A stretch of 64,000 bases of DNA from Arcicella aurantiaca (GTDB lineage: Bacteria; Bacteroidota; Bacteroidia; Cytophagales; Spirosomataceae): assembly GCF_003148625.1 (NCBI RefSeq), contig NZ_QGGO01000020.1, positions 1-64,000 on the forward strand, written 5' to 3'. Positions 48,201 to 57,600 of this stretch are shown piece by piece. Below the pieces are notes generated by a model. The model was given only the letters and a program-made list of their open reading frames with translations. It did no database searches and was not told where the DNA came from. Within the stretch, counting starts at the first letter, position 1. The number at the start of each line of letters is the position of its first letter. A program made the translations under genes and the position numbers.

Positions 48201-49296
48201 AAAGATTATATTAATCATAAAGGATGAAGGTATTGGTATATCAGAAGCAAAATTGACTCGTATTTTTGACCGTTTCTACCAAGCCGACGACAGCCCTCAT
48301 CGTAAATATGAAGGCACGGGTATTGGTTTGGCTTTGGTGAAAGAATTGGTTAAAATAATGCAAGGAACTATTGATGTAGAAAGTTTTGAAAATGTAGGTA
48401 CAAGCTTTCGAGTTTCTTTGCCCATTGAAGAATTAACTTTGGGTAGCCTTCCATATTTAGATTTATCAAGAAAAGAGAATGAAACCGCTGATAAAGATGC
48501 GGTTTTGGAAGCAATAACGCCCATTTTCTCCAATGCCCCCAATACAAATCTCGAAAATATTTTACTTATCGTAGATGATAACGAAGATATTAGAACGTAT
48601 ATCCGCTCTGTTTTTGAAAATGACTACAAAATTATTGAAGCATTCAATGGAAAAGACGGACTGTTAAAAGCCATAGAAAACACTCCAGATTTAGTTATCA
48701 GTGATTTAATGATGCCCGAAATGGATGGTTTTGAACTTTGTACAAACCTTAAAACAGATGAAAGAACCTCTCATATTCCTGTTATTTTATTGACCGCCAA
48801 AGCCAATATTGAAAGCCGAATAGAAGGCTTAACACTTGGGGCAGATGATTATTTACTCAAACCTTTTAACTCCACAGAAATACAAGTTAGAGTGAAAAAT
48901 CTGATTGAAAAACAAGAAAAACTTAGGCAATATTTCACAGGAAAAACCAATGAATTACAACCAGATGAATTGAAAATAAATTCAAAAGAAGCCATTTTCT
49001 TAAACAAAGCAATACAAATTGTGGAAGACCATTTGTCTGAAAATAGTTTTAATGTAGAGCAATTCAGTCAAGAAATGAACATGAGTACCTCACAATTATT
49101 AAGAAAAATGAAAGCATTAACCAATATGACAGCCAATGAATTTATCAGAGATTTCAGATTGAAAAGAGCTGAAGAATTAATCAAAAATAATACAGGAACT
49201 ATCTCTGAAATTGCTTTTACGGTTGGGTTTGAAAACCTTTCGTATTTCTCAAAAGTATTTCAAGGCAAATTTGGAAAACTACCCAGCGAGTATTGA
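45268..49296 (+). CDS. Hybrid two-component system regulator (HTCS), second
   Basis: This 1,342-residue protein has a signal peptide (about 1-19) and a periplasmic propeller region with L-W-[IV]-x-T repeats. Several of these are degenerate, for example V-W-I-F-T-D-D and F-W-M-L-C. A Y_Y_Y domain and a membrane helix (about 790-812) follow. The kinase has SHEFRTPL near residue 840, the receiver LLIVDDNEDIRTYI near 1100 with LVISDLMMPEMDG near 1144, and the C-terminus is an AraC-type domain (about 1250-1342) that stops at K-L-P-S-E-Y. Gene order suggests it serves the GH30/GH5/SusCD locus to its right, although a further HTCS closes that locus. Upstream is the MITE, about 90 bases before the start codon. 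Confidence 0.94.
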   Translation: MLFRQVLVLQFLLFNCFSQNTIKQETVWQSIGIKDGLSQGMIYDMIQDREGFLWVATKDGLNRYDGYNFKVFTYDPYNENSISGNICTTLLEDKQGRIWIGTEKDGLNLFDKKTQRFYHANIIDATLKNAGNYNIIRLKLDSFGAVWIFTDDPNKVFRVDNFVGFPNDKDFTQQIKKVKPLDFKGNISFKLDKQSLKYPFSKVILEETQPDIFNGLFSKNADFSIYIKDSQQWIWTLGRTKIYGRKGLAQKEISFEESGENSILNQFDDGTLVIANQEYMWLFSPQELLKTNKINPQNAYAKIPPNCILFTKDKNGNIWIGTRGYGLLKYNPQDRQFKSYLPTYSPSFLFRDMEGRTYFHANYLPTYHFYQYNTNDNTFSIMLPKMSGKALGHEGLLQDEKHQFWMLCHKRFEKKQVLMKFTKDWKLLKEYILPSLNVFSDFGAKMNLDKQGNIWIGLTNGSLYVLNPQTERFKMYNYHALLPQNGAFVQTYALFQDQNIIWIGTQNGLIKGKNLSTQPVFSIYKNSKTNRQSLSNDFVTGIINDPSLPHKYLWVSTKGGGIERLDKETGIFEHFTEAQGLPNRVVYGVLEGDDKNLWMSTNRGIARLNTKTLNFTNFNKSDGIQDDEFNTNSYFKAPSGELFFGGINGFTVFKASKIGQTQTQPEIKIIGLKVNNKTVELNDKTGILNETIETLSKLDLNYDQNLLTLEFGLMNFTNPIKNRFRYQLEGIDNEWVETGTHNHFANYAQLPSGHYTFKVMGTTDGEVWSKILELPILINPPFYRSWWAYFLYIACVCFVLYRWSKHQANQVRLQQEIFFKDRETVRLAELDQLKTNFFANISHEFRTPLTLILAPAQDLINENPNRGVYQIIHRNANRLLELINQLLDISKLEGGQMKVTLEQTDLFKFFRTFVSSFSSLAESKGILFEFSQNNTQAQGLIDKDKIEKVMTNLLFNAFKFTESGKKVIVKIDYQLENQKIILIIKDEGIGISEAKLTRIFDRFYQADDSPHRKYEGTGIGLALVKELVKIMQGTIDVESFENVGTSFRVSLPIEELTLGSLPYLDLSRKENETADKDAVLEAITPIFSNAPNTNLENILLIVDDNEDIRTYIRSVFENDYKIIEAFNGKDGLLKAIENTPDLVISDLMMPEMDGFELCTNLKTDERTSHIPVILLTAKANIESRIEGLTLGADDYLLKPFNSTEIQVRVKNLIEKQEKLRQYFTGKTNELQPDELKINSKEAIFLNKAIQIVEDHLSENSFNVEQFSQEMNMSTSQLLRKMKALTNMTANEFIRDFRLKRAEELIKNNTGTISEIAFTVGFENLSYFSKVFQGKFGKLPSEY

Positions 49297-49318
49297 TTTT
49301 ATTGAGAATTCCCTATTT

Positions 49319-49345
49319 AAAGCCCCTCAATGGGGCTTTTTTTTT
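49319..49345 (+). terminator. Intrinsic terminator of the HTCS gene
   Basis: AAAGCCCC (49319-49326) pairs with GGGGCTTT (49332-49339), followed by a run of T. Confidence 0.85.
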
Positions 49346-49400
49346 GTTTATGCCGAATTTGAGTTAGTTATTATAAGTGCTTTATGTTGAAATTTGCCAT
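49346..49400. repeat. Post-terminator repeat, copy 2
   Basis: GTTTATGCCGAATTTGAGTTA-type sequence followed by TTTATGTTGAAATTTGCCAT-type sequence, in the same order as at 42793-42870, again straight after an intrinsic terminator. Confidence 0.65.
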
Positions 49401-49428
49401 TAGTTTATTTCGCTTTTGAAACTGGTAT

Positions 49429-49533
49429 AATACTAATTTAAAAAAGTTATTGCGTATCTGAGTCTCAACGGAAGTCGTCGTTCAAAACGACGACTTCCGT
49501 AAGGTACGCATCAAGTCTTTAAAACTGGTATAA
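49429..49533. repeat. Palindromic element with ACGGAAGTCGTCGTT core
   Basis: This is an intact copy of the element at 11149-11252. The core stem is ACGGAAGTCGTCGTT / ACGACGACTTCCGT with a short loop, and the outer ends are complementary. The split copy is at 41288 and 41593. Together with the next element it fills the stretch 49297-49895, which has no gene. Confidence 0.75.
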
Positions 49534-49722
49534 TCTCTATCTTACAAATACTGTTCTTAATAGTTGAATCAAACGTGGGTTTGATTCAACTGGAAATTTG
49601 GATTTTTCTATCGAGATAAAATAAAGTACATTTCGGTATTTTATAAATAGCTGATAGTCAGATTGATGAAAATGGAAAGGTCGAACATTCTTTAAAAGTT
49701 ACTATACTTCCGTTTTATTGAT

Positions 49723-49898
49723 TAGACTTCCTGCGAAAGTGTTTTATGATTGAAAAATGGTATATTTTCGAGTGAAAATAGCGGGAATTTTGAAAGCATA
49801 GCAGAGAAATGGGGGGATGCCCAATCTTGAAAATTTTTCGCTATTTGTAGCCGAAAAGATGTTGTTTTACGACTTAAAACACTTTCGCAGGAAGTCTA
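49723..49898. repeat. 176-bp element with 24-base perfect terminal repeats
   Basis: The ends 49723-49746 and 49875-49898 are exactly complementary and identical to the arms of the 53-base hairpin at 41695-41747. The inside (about 128 bases) carries no gene. The right end contains the stop codon of the GH30 gene (CTA at 49896-49898 on the plus strand). It may be a MITE or a solo copy of a larger element. Confidence 0.7.
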
Positions 49899-51443
49899 TT
49901 CTATCAAAATTGACGTGACTGAATTGGGAGAAACCGTAATTTTATTTGATTTTTTAATCTTTTTAGAAGCACTTAAATCTTCAATTTCAGATGTAGTGTA
50001 AGTTCTAAATGATTTTATTTTTTGTTTTTTTAAGGAAAGATTCAATTCTATCGGAAAGCTTTCAGAATTGATAATAACGGCTACAATTTTCTTGTCAATA
50101 TTTTTATAAGCTGATACCAAACACTTTACGTCTTCTTTTGATTGAATACTTGCAGATATTCGCTTGGCGTCAGGACGAATAAACCGTGAATAATTACCAA
50201 AAGCCCAAAGCATTTTGCTTGTATAAAAATTGCCATCTGTGGTTGAATTATCAATGTAAATCAAACCGTCTTTATAATCATAATGTGAAAGAGCTGTCCA
50301 CCAATGCCAAGCACTGGCGTTTGCATACACTAAGTCATGATGAATCACTTTGGCGATATAAAGTGCAGGGTTAATGCCCAAATCTTTTTTGTTTCCTTGT
50401 ATTTCGCCCTCATTATCTCCTAAAATGCAATATTCTGACATCCAATATTTTAGATTTGGAACGGACTGAACGCTTTTTTGCAATGCCTTTCTTTTCAAAA
50501 TAGCAGTATCAGAAGTTGAGGTCGTGAAATAACTATGCCCGCTGATTGCTTTGGTTACATTGGGAAGGTTGCCAATATAAAAGGGCGAGTTAGTTTGAAA
50601 AAAAGCAGCTATTTGATTTCCACAAGCAGGATTATTATGATTTTTGTACAAATAATCAATTTGTCCCGCTTCACAAATATTTATTTGGGTGGGTAAATGT
50701 GCCTTTGCTAAAGCCGCACTTAAACTTTTAGTGATTCCCGTAATATGTTTATTAGTAAAAGGCGTACCTTCTTGACCGCCGTCGCTCCATTTCCATTGTG
50801 GTTCATTGACGGGACTCACGTAATCGAACAAAATGCCTGTTTTTGCTTTAATTCCAGTGATAACTTGGGTAAGAAATTTAGAAAAATTATCGAATTGCGT
50901 GGAATCAAGATTTGGTTTTCCGTCGGTAGCAAATGCTTTTTTATTTACGGTAAAATGTACAGGCGGGGAATTGGTAAAGCCCAAAAACTTAGCAACCTTT
51001 CTTTCTTTTGCCGCATTCAAAAACCAAATTTGCCCTTTCTGACGATTCCAATCATAATTTCCATTACTGTCTAAAAAACATTCTGCCCTTCTCCAAATAT
51101 CTTTAATTCCCGATAAATCGCCTTGTTCCGTACTTCCTGCTCCAATGTTAAATCGCCAAATGGATAAGCCAATTCCTTTGGGTTGCCCATTTGTTAAGGT
51201 ATCTTGACTAAATAATAAATCAGCAATTTTGTTTTTTTGCAGTTCAGTCCAATTACCAACAAATTGGCAAGCCCAAGAATCAGATGCTCCAAAATGTTCA
51301 ATTTTTTGAAATTGAATTTGTGGGTCAATGGATATTTGTATTTGCTTATTTTGCCCAAAACTTTCATTAATGGTTATGAAAAATAGCAAGGGAAAAGTAA
51401 AACGAAGTGCTTTCTGGCAAGAAAATTTAGCGATGTCAATCAT
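49896..51443 (-). CDS. GH30-family glycoside hydrolase
   Basis: This 515-residue exported enzyme has a signal peptide (about 1-30, ending E-S-F-G-Q) and a GH30 catalytic barrel with a beta-sandwich tail. The predicted acid/base is Glu214 in SPVNEPQWKW and the nucleophile Glu337 in WMSEYC. The QEGT segment after the first motif and GFTNSPPVHFT near residue 155 recall the endo-beta-1,6-galactanase subgroup, but beta-1,6-glucanase or xylanase activity cannot be excluded. It is the last leftward gene of the SusC-SusD-GH5-GH30 run, and its stop codon lies within the right end of the 176-base repeat element. The C-terminus may therefore have been set by that insertion. Confidence 0.85.
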   Translation of the reverse strand: MIDIAKFSCQKALRFTFPLLFFITINESFGQNKQIQISIDPQIQFQKIEHFGASDSWACQFVGNWTELQKNKIADLLFSQDTLTNGQPKGIGLSIWRFNIGAGSTEQGDLSGIKDIWRRAECFLDSNGNYDWNRQKGQIWFLNAAKERKVAKFLGFTNSPPVHFTVNKKAFATDGKPNLDSTQFDNFSKFLTQVITGIKAKTGILFDYVSPVNEPQWKWSDGGQEGTPFTNKHITGITKSLSAALAKAHLPTQINICEAGQIDYLYKNHNNPACGNQIAAFFQTNSPFYIGNLPNVTKAISGHSYFTTSTSDTAILKRKALQKSVQSVPNLKYWMSEYCILGDNEGEIQGNKKDLGINPALYIAKVIHHDLVYANASAWHWWTALSHYDYKDGLIYIDNSTTDGNFYTSKMLWAFGNYSRFIRPDAKRISASIQSKEDVKCLVSAYKNIDKKIVAVIINSESFPIELNLSLKKQKIKSFRTYTTSEIEDLSASKKIKKSNKITVSPNSVTSILIE

Positions 51444-51591
51444 TGATAAAAATTATAAAGGTTTATATAAATGGCTACCTCAAATAGTAACAATAAACAG
51501 ATAGATGATTATGAAGTAGCTGAACTAATCAGTTATCCTATCAATATTAAATATAATAAGTGTTAGGAATAAATTATTTGACATTATGTTT

Positions 51592-51653
51592 GGCGTATAG
51601 CATACGCCAATGTTTTGACAATTTTTTGCGTATGCTATACACCACTACAAATC
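51592..51653. repeat. Paired-palindrome element (variable-core family)
   Basis: GGCGTAT-AGC-ATACGCC (51592-51608) and a second near-palindrome TGCGTATGCTATACACC (51627-51643) are followed by ACTACAAATC. The layout is like that of the element at 8306-8381 but with a different core. It lies between the GH5 and GH30 genes. Confidence 0.65.
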
Positions 51654-51719
51654 AATGACATTAATTTTATTAAATAATTTATTCTTGGTACTTACTTTGA
51701 TTTACAGGTTCTTGTAAAT

Positions 51720-52745
51720 CTATAAGCCCCAGCCATATCTAATTCTGTAAACACCAGAAGTATTTACCGTAGAAATAGAAATATTGGTTTCTGTGCCACT
51801 TCTACTTAAAAGACTGTAAGAATCGCCATCTCTCAAACCCGGCCAATAAACACTTGAAATTTTATCATTCCGACAAATATCACTCGTTGCCATGATATAA
51901 GCGATTTCGTTATCGTTCTGATTTCCATTCTGATAGTCTTTTCCCGTACTCATGGCGGCTCCAAATTCAGTAATAACTGTACGGTTTGCGTAATTTCCGA
52001 AGCGACTTCTCCAATCTGTTTTCCAGTCAGATAAAGTTCGTGTTGCCCAAAAAGCATAATTATGTAAACCCAATAAACAACTTTTAAAACGACTATCGCC
52101 ACCCACGCCAACAACATTTTCTGCGTATCCTTGTCCATCTAAAATAATTCTTCCCCTTGTCAAATTGGGATAACGGTCAAGAAACTGCTGATAAATTGTC
52201 GTTAATTGGCTCAACGAATAGCCGTGAGGTTCATTGAAAGGTTCAAAATATACTTTAGGATTATCCTGATATTTGGCAACGACTGCATCCCACATTGTCC
52301 AAAATTTACTGGTGTCATCAATTAATCCATCTTTTGAAGAAGCTCCTTCCCAACAAGCCACAATAACATTAAATCCTTTACTTGTTGCTTTATCGAGAAC
52401 ACCTTGATAGGCATTCCACCAAGAATCTGCCACCGATGGAGGATTGATAGGAATACGAATGGTATTAACGCCTTTTACTTCAATAGAAAAACCATTTAAA
52501 ATAGCTTCTGTTTTGGTCATAACTGTACCATAATTATCTCCCGCAGTTAAACCCGACGGAATCAGCCAACCATCCACAAAATTATCTCGTCCATCTGCCC
52601 AGTTTAAACCCGCAATATTCAGAGGGTCAATGACTTCTGTTTTGGGAGGTTCAATAATTGGTGGTGTTGGTTGTTGAATGGAATCTTTAGAACAGTTTAG
52701 CAAAACAAGTGAAATTACGGATAATTTAACCCAAATATTTTTCAT
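51720..52745 (-). CDS. GH5-family glycoside hydrolase, lipoprotein
   Basis: This 341-residue protein has a lipoprotein signal with V-L-L-N-C, the lipidated Cys at residue 18, followed by SKDS and a Pro-rich linker (to about 40). The catalytic TIM barrel follows (cellulase family GH5). The acid/base is Glu172 in PFNEPHG, a conserved His228 lies in LGLHNY, and the nucleophile is Glu260 in VITEFG. It should act as a surface endo-glycanase on a beta-linked glucan or mannan, handing fragments to the SusD/SusC pair encoded upstream. A 253-base gap containing a repeat element separates it from susD, so it may be expressed at a different level. Confidence 0.88.
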   Translation of the reverse strand: MKNIWVKLSVISLVLLNCSKDSIQQPTPPIIEPPKTEVIDPLNIAGLNWADGRDNFVDGWLIPSGLTAGDNYGTVMTKTEAILNGFSIEVKGVNTIRIPINPPSVADSWWNAYQGVLDKATSKGFNVIVACWEGASSKDGLIDDTSKFWTMWDAVVAKYQDNPKVYFEPFNEPHGYSLSQLTTIYQQFLDRYPNLTRGRIILDGQGYAENVVGVGGDSRFKSCLLGLHNYAFWATRTLSDWKTDWRSRFGNYANRTVITEFGAAMSTGKDYQNGNQNDNEIAYIMATSDICRNDKISSVYWPGLRDGDSYSLLSRSGTETNISISTVNTSGVYRIRYGWGL

Positions 52746-52863
52746 GATTTTGTTTGTATAGATAAGAGGTTAAACAGATAAAATATTGGGATTATCAATG
52801 AAATAATTTGCGATGTTTGGTGATTAAAAATCATTACTCCATCATTCTACGTTTTCACTCTTG

Positions 52864-52982
52864 AAAAAGCCGTAGGCTTGCCCCATCTTATAGCCCCGAA
52901 ATGAATTTCGGGGTGAAATAATAATTGTAACCCCGAAATAAATTTCGGGGCTACAAAATTTCCCGAGCCTACGGCTCTTTTT
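52864..52982. repeat. Framed paired-palindrome element
   Basis: The outer frame runs from AAAAAGCCGTAGGCTTG to GAGCCTACGGCTCTTTTT. Inside are two copies of the palindrome CCCCGAAATGAATTTCGGGG (52894-52913 and, with one change, 52931-52950). The second is followed by CTACAAAATTT. The frame is shared with 41368-41563, where a different palindrome fills the same position. It could also terminate susD transcripts. Confidence 0.75.
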
Positions 52983-52998
52983 AGGACAAGTTTTGAAA

Positions 52999-54681
52999 TT
53001 AATAACCAGCATTTTGGCTTAACTTTCCATTTGCTGCTTGAATTTCTGCTCTTGGAATTGGAAGAAAATAATGTTTGTCTTCAAAACGACGACCCGATAA
53101 TGCTTCTTTTCTACTGTATGTAAATGTGTTGCCATTTTTAGCAACATCTACACCATAAGCAGGAATGTTTTCGGTAACATTGGCAATTTTCCAACGACGC
53201 ACGTCATAAAAACGGTGTTCCTCAAAAGCCAATTCTACCTGACGCTCTCTACGAATGGCATCACGCATTTGCTCTTTTGATAAACCTGTTGCCAATGCAG
53301 GCATTCCTACTCCTTTACGGCTACGGATTGCATTCACGGCATCATAAACCGTTTGGTCTGGTCCTGTTGCTTCGTTTTGAGCTTCAGCATAATTCAATAA
53401 GATTTCAGCATATCTAAAATAAATCCAAGGTTGTGTACCCGAAACATCCCAAGGGTTATTAATTGGCAAGTTATCATTCATGAATTTCTTTAAATAATAA
53501 CCCGTTTTTGAGGTATTCCAGTTACTTGGGCCATCTTTACTATCTTTTCCACCCGGTAAAAACGACTGAATTGTATTGGTACGATAACTTGCACCATTAT
53601 AAAGAATAGTCATGTAAAAACGTGGGTCTCTATTTTCATACGGTGCTTGCGGATTATAACCAGAAGAAGGGTCTGTAATTGTTTTTCCTTTATTGGTTTC
53701 GTAAGCATCAACCATGTTTTGTAATGGTAAATTTCCACCCCAACCATCATAACCATTTGGAGCATTTGAAATTTCTAAACATACGTGACGAGCTCCTCTT
53801 GTGTAAAGTCTTTCAAAAATGATTTCTGGGTTATTTTCTGGAGTTAAAAATAATTTGTCGTAACCATTAGTGAAAAGCGAGTATTTTCCTGAGTTCATTA
53901 CATCTTTAGCCGCAGTGGCAGCTACTTGCCAAGTTCCTGCATTGTAAAGTGGACTGGCAGCATATAATAATAAACGAGATTTCAAGGCTAATGCTGCCCC
54001 TTTGGTTGCTCTACCCAATAACCACGAAGACGAATTATCTGCGGGCAATAACTTACTTGCTTCATCTAATTCTGCTACGGCATAACTGATACATTCTTGA
54101 ATAGATGATTTTTTAAATACTTCTTCGCTGGTAAAATCGTCTCCTAAATTATAGACTTTATCTTTCAGCAAAATGATACTTCCATAGTTTCTGATTAAGT
54201 CTTGATAACGAAATGCACGTAAAAATCTCAATTCGCCTGTTAAACGATTCTTTTGACCTGTACTCATTTTAACATTGGCAATATTAGTTAGAGCATAGTT
54301 AATTTCACGAATACTGCGGTAACTTCTTCCCCAAATTGTACCTGCAATCCCTGTATTTTCTGGGGCTAATTGTCCACGTTGAACAAGCCAAGTATTGTCA
54401 TCATTATTGTAGATTGCTTCATCTGTCAAGGAAGCCCACATCGCATACTCAAAACCTCTACCAAAACCTGGCGGAGTTCCTTCTGCTTCTTTGTCTGTAA
54501 GTCTTGCACCGATATAACGATTAATGACAAATGATTCAAATAAAGATGAATCTGATAAAATGGAACTATCCGAAACTCTATCCGTAGGCACTACATCTAA
54601 GGTTTCTGAACAAGAAACCACAGAAACTAAAAGACCTATTGAAAGTGACGATAATATGATATTCTTAATATATTTTTTCAT
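52999..54681 (-). CDS. SusD/RagB-family glycan-binding lipoprotein
   Basis: This 560-residue protein has a lipoprotein signal ending V-V-S-C with Cys24. The SusD fold is full-length. R-A-F-R-Y-Q-D-L-I-R-N-Y-G lies near residue 155, the ILLNYAEAQNEA helix near 430, and the C-terminal E-L-A-F-E-E-H-R-F-Y-D-V-R-R-W block, which is diagnostic for RagB/SusD, near 495. It lies 12 bases downstream of its SusC and is certainly co-transcribed with it. It binds the glycan at the cell surface and closes over the SusC barrel. Confidence 0.95.
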   Translation of the reverse strand: MKKYIKNIILSSLSIGLLVSVVSCSETLDVVPTDRVSDSSILSDSSLFESFVINRYIGARLTDKEAEGTPPGFGRGFEYAMWASLTDEAIYNNDDNTWLVQRGQLAPENTGIAGTIWGRSYRSIREINYALTNIANVKMSTGQKNRLTGELRFLRAFRYQDLIRNYGSIILLKDKVYNLGDDFTSEEVFKKSSIQECISYAVAELDEASKLLPADNSSSWLLGRATKGAALALKSRLLLYAASPLYNAGTWQVAATAAKDVMNSGKYSLFTNGYDKLFLTPENNPEIIFERLYTRGARHVCLEISNAPNGYDGWGGNLPLQNMVDAYETNKGKTITDPSSGYNPQAPYENRDPRFYMTILYNGASYRTNTIQSFLPGGKDSKDGPSNWNTSKTGYYLKKFMNDNLPINNPWDVSGTQPWIYFRYAEILLNYAEAQNEATGPDQTVYDAVNAIRSRKGVGMPALATGLSKEQMRDAIRRERQVELAFEEHRFYDVRRWKIANVTENIPAYGVDVAKNGNTFTYSRKEALSGRRFEDKHYFLPIPRAEIQAANGKLSQNAGY

Positions 54682-54693
54682 GATTTTCTAAAA

Positions 54694-57600
54694 TTAAAAC
54701 TTAACATTTACCCCTAAGTTGATGATGCGTTGTTGTGGATAGAATTGTCCACTTCCGCTGTTACCTTCTGGGTCATAGTCTTTTACACCTGTCAGCGTAA
54801 ACAAGTTGAAGGCATTTGCATAAAGACGTACTTGCTTTAGTTTAGCAATGTTTGAAATACTGCTTGGTAAAGTATAGCCTACTTGAATATTTTTCAAACG
54901 AACAAAAGAAGCATCATTTAACCAGAATGTATTTGGATTTAAACCTCCATTAATTGACGATGAAGTACGAGTGTCAACACGTGGAAATGTTCCATTTGTA
55001 TTGGTAGGACTCCAACGATTATCTGCCCAACTACTGTAATAATTACCGATTTGTCCTGCTTCTGGCAATACATATTGGCTAACATTTGTTTGTCCTGCCA
55101 CTACAAATGATAAGTCGAAATTTTTATAATCTGCATTGAAATTTACCCCAAAAGTAACAAGCGGAATATTTCCATACTGAGTTCTTACCATGTCGTCAGC
55201 CGTAATTTTTCCATCTTTGTTATAATCTTCCAAGATTAAATCTCCAAGTTTTGTACCTGTTAAACGAGGATATTTAATTAAATCCTCTTGAGTTCTGAAA
55301 ATACCAATTGCGTTATACAACAAGTAAGTATTCAAGGGTTTACCCGTTTGGCGTTGATAGTCTAAAGCTCCTGCGGCTTCGTCAATAAATTCGATATTAC
55401 TTTTTGCATACGTTGCGTTGGCAGACACATTATATCTGAATGCCCCACGGTGGTTATACCCAACTGTTGCCTCAATACCTGAACTGCTAACTTTTCCGAT
55501 ATTTTGGTCAGGAACTAATGACCCTGAACCATACGGATTTACGATACCAGAAACATTTGGAATAGAAGCATTACGAGCCGCCAAGATGTCTGAACGTTGT
55601 TGTTTGAAATAAATAAGTTCTAAACTAAAGTTGTCAAAAACGGTCGCATTCAAGCCTATGTCTGTTTTTTTAGATACTTCCCACGTAATGTTTGGGTTGG
55701 CTAATTTGGTAATATCAATACCTGAGTGGATTAAATCTGTACCAATTACGTAAGCGTTATTGAACGAGTAATTGTTGTAATATTGAAATTGTCCAACATT
55801 GTCATTACCCAATGAACCATACGAAGCTCTGATTTTCAAGTCATTTACTGCACTTACTTTATTCTTAAACCATGCTTCTTCTGAAACTCTCCAACCTGCT
55901 GAGAAAGAAGGGAAAAAACCATATTGTTTTCCATCTGCAAATGTTGATGAACCATCCACACGCATTTGAACTTCTGCTAAATACTTCTCGTCAAAATTGT
56001 AGGCAATTCTACTGATGTAACTTTTTCTTGTAAAATTATAGCTACTACCATAGTTATTTTTGTCGGTTGCGGCGGCACCACCCTGAGACAATTCTGGTGT
56101 AGAAGTAGTTGGGTAGTTTAATCTTGATGCACCAAAAGTCTCGGCTTTGTTAGAACTTTGTTCATAAGCAACAAAGGCATTTAAGTTATTTTTACCTTGA
56201 TTTAAGACATAGTTCAACTTAATATTTTGAATCAACAAAGAAGTCGTTATCTGTTGCTCGCTCAAGGTTGCTGCTCCCGCAGAACCACCCGTAATTACTT
56301 GGTCATACGCACCCGTCGATTTGTTGTAGTTAAATAATGGATAAGGCGTGTTAAAAGTTTTTGAGAAATCGTAAGATTTATCTGCCGAATAAAAACCGTC
56401 AATACTTACGCCTTTTACGAATGGTAAGTTATAAGAAGCTCTCAAAATACCATTAAATACCGTTTTGGGATTATTATTGATACCTCCTGCCGAAGTCCCT
56501 AAAACAACAGGATTATTGTTTTCAATACCTGTTGAGGGTAATCCGTTTGGATACGTAGCCACTACCGTAGGGTATGCTCTGTAAATAGAACGGAAAATAT
56601 TTCCTGCACTTGAAGTTGGATAACGTCTATCTTCTTGACGACCTGATAGCGATAAACTTACTTTGAAATTATCCGTGATATTGGCATCAACATTTGAACG
56701 GAAATTATACTGATTGTATGACGTAATACCGTTATTCACTAAACCGTCTTGGCTCAAAATACCTGCTGAAAGGTAATATTTGGTTGATTCATTACCGCCA
56801 TTAACCGTTAAACTATGCTGACTTTGAGGGGCTACACTTCTAAGAACTGCTTGTTGCCAATTGGTATTTGGGAAATTAATTGGGTCAGAACCGTTCGCAA
56901 ATTTAGCAATGTCTGACTCTGAATAATGTTGATTCAATCCACCCGCAGGATTATTGTAATAGTCAATTTCGTTTAGAATAGTCGCATACGTTGGAGCATC
57001 CGCTAATTTTGGTAATCTTGTCGGAGAACTAAACCCCTGATTAAAACTGTATGAAATAGTTGGTTTGCCTGTTGTACCACGTTTTGTCGTTACCAAAATA
57101 ACACCGTTTGCCGCTCTACTACCGTAAACCGCAGCCGAAGCATCTTTCAAGATAGAAATACTTTCAATATCGTTAGGGTCAAGGCGGTCTAAACCTCCAA
57201 TTTGACCGGGAATTCCATCCACAACAATTAGCACGTCGTTGTTTCCTGTGGTAGCAAGACCACGAATACTAAAGCTTGAACCATCATAACCAGGTTCTCC
57301 GCTGCGGTTGTTAGCCACAAAACCCGAAAAACGACCTGCTAATGAATTGGAAATATTGGGTTGTGGACTTTTAAGCATTTCGCTTCCTTTTACATCCGAA
57401 ACAGAACCAGTTAAGGTTACTTTTTTCTGAGTACCATAACCAACCACTACCACTTCATTGAGCGACCTAACGTCTGTTTTTAGTTGAACATCAACAACAC
57501 TTTGAGATTTACCAACTTGTTTTTCTTGTGAAATATAACCAACCGAAGAGATTACTAAGGTTGCTTCATCGCCGACAAAACTGATACTATATTTACCATT

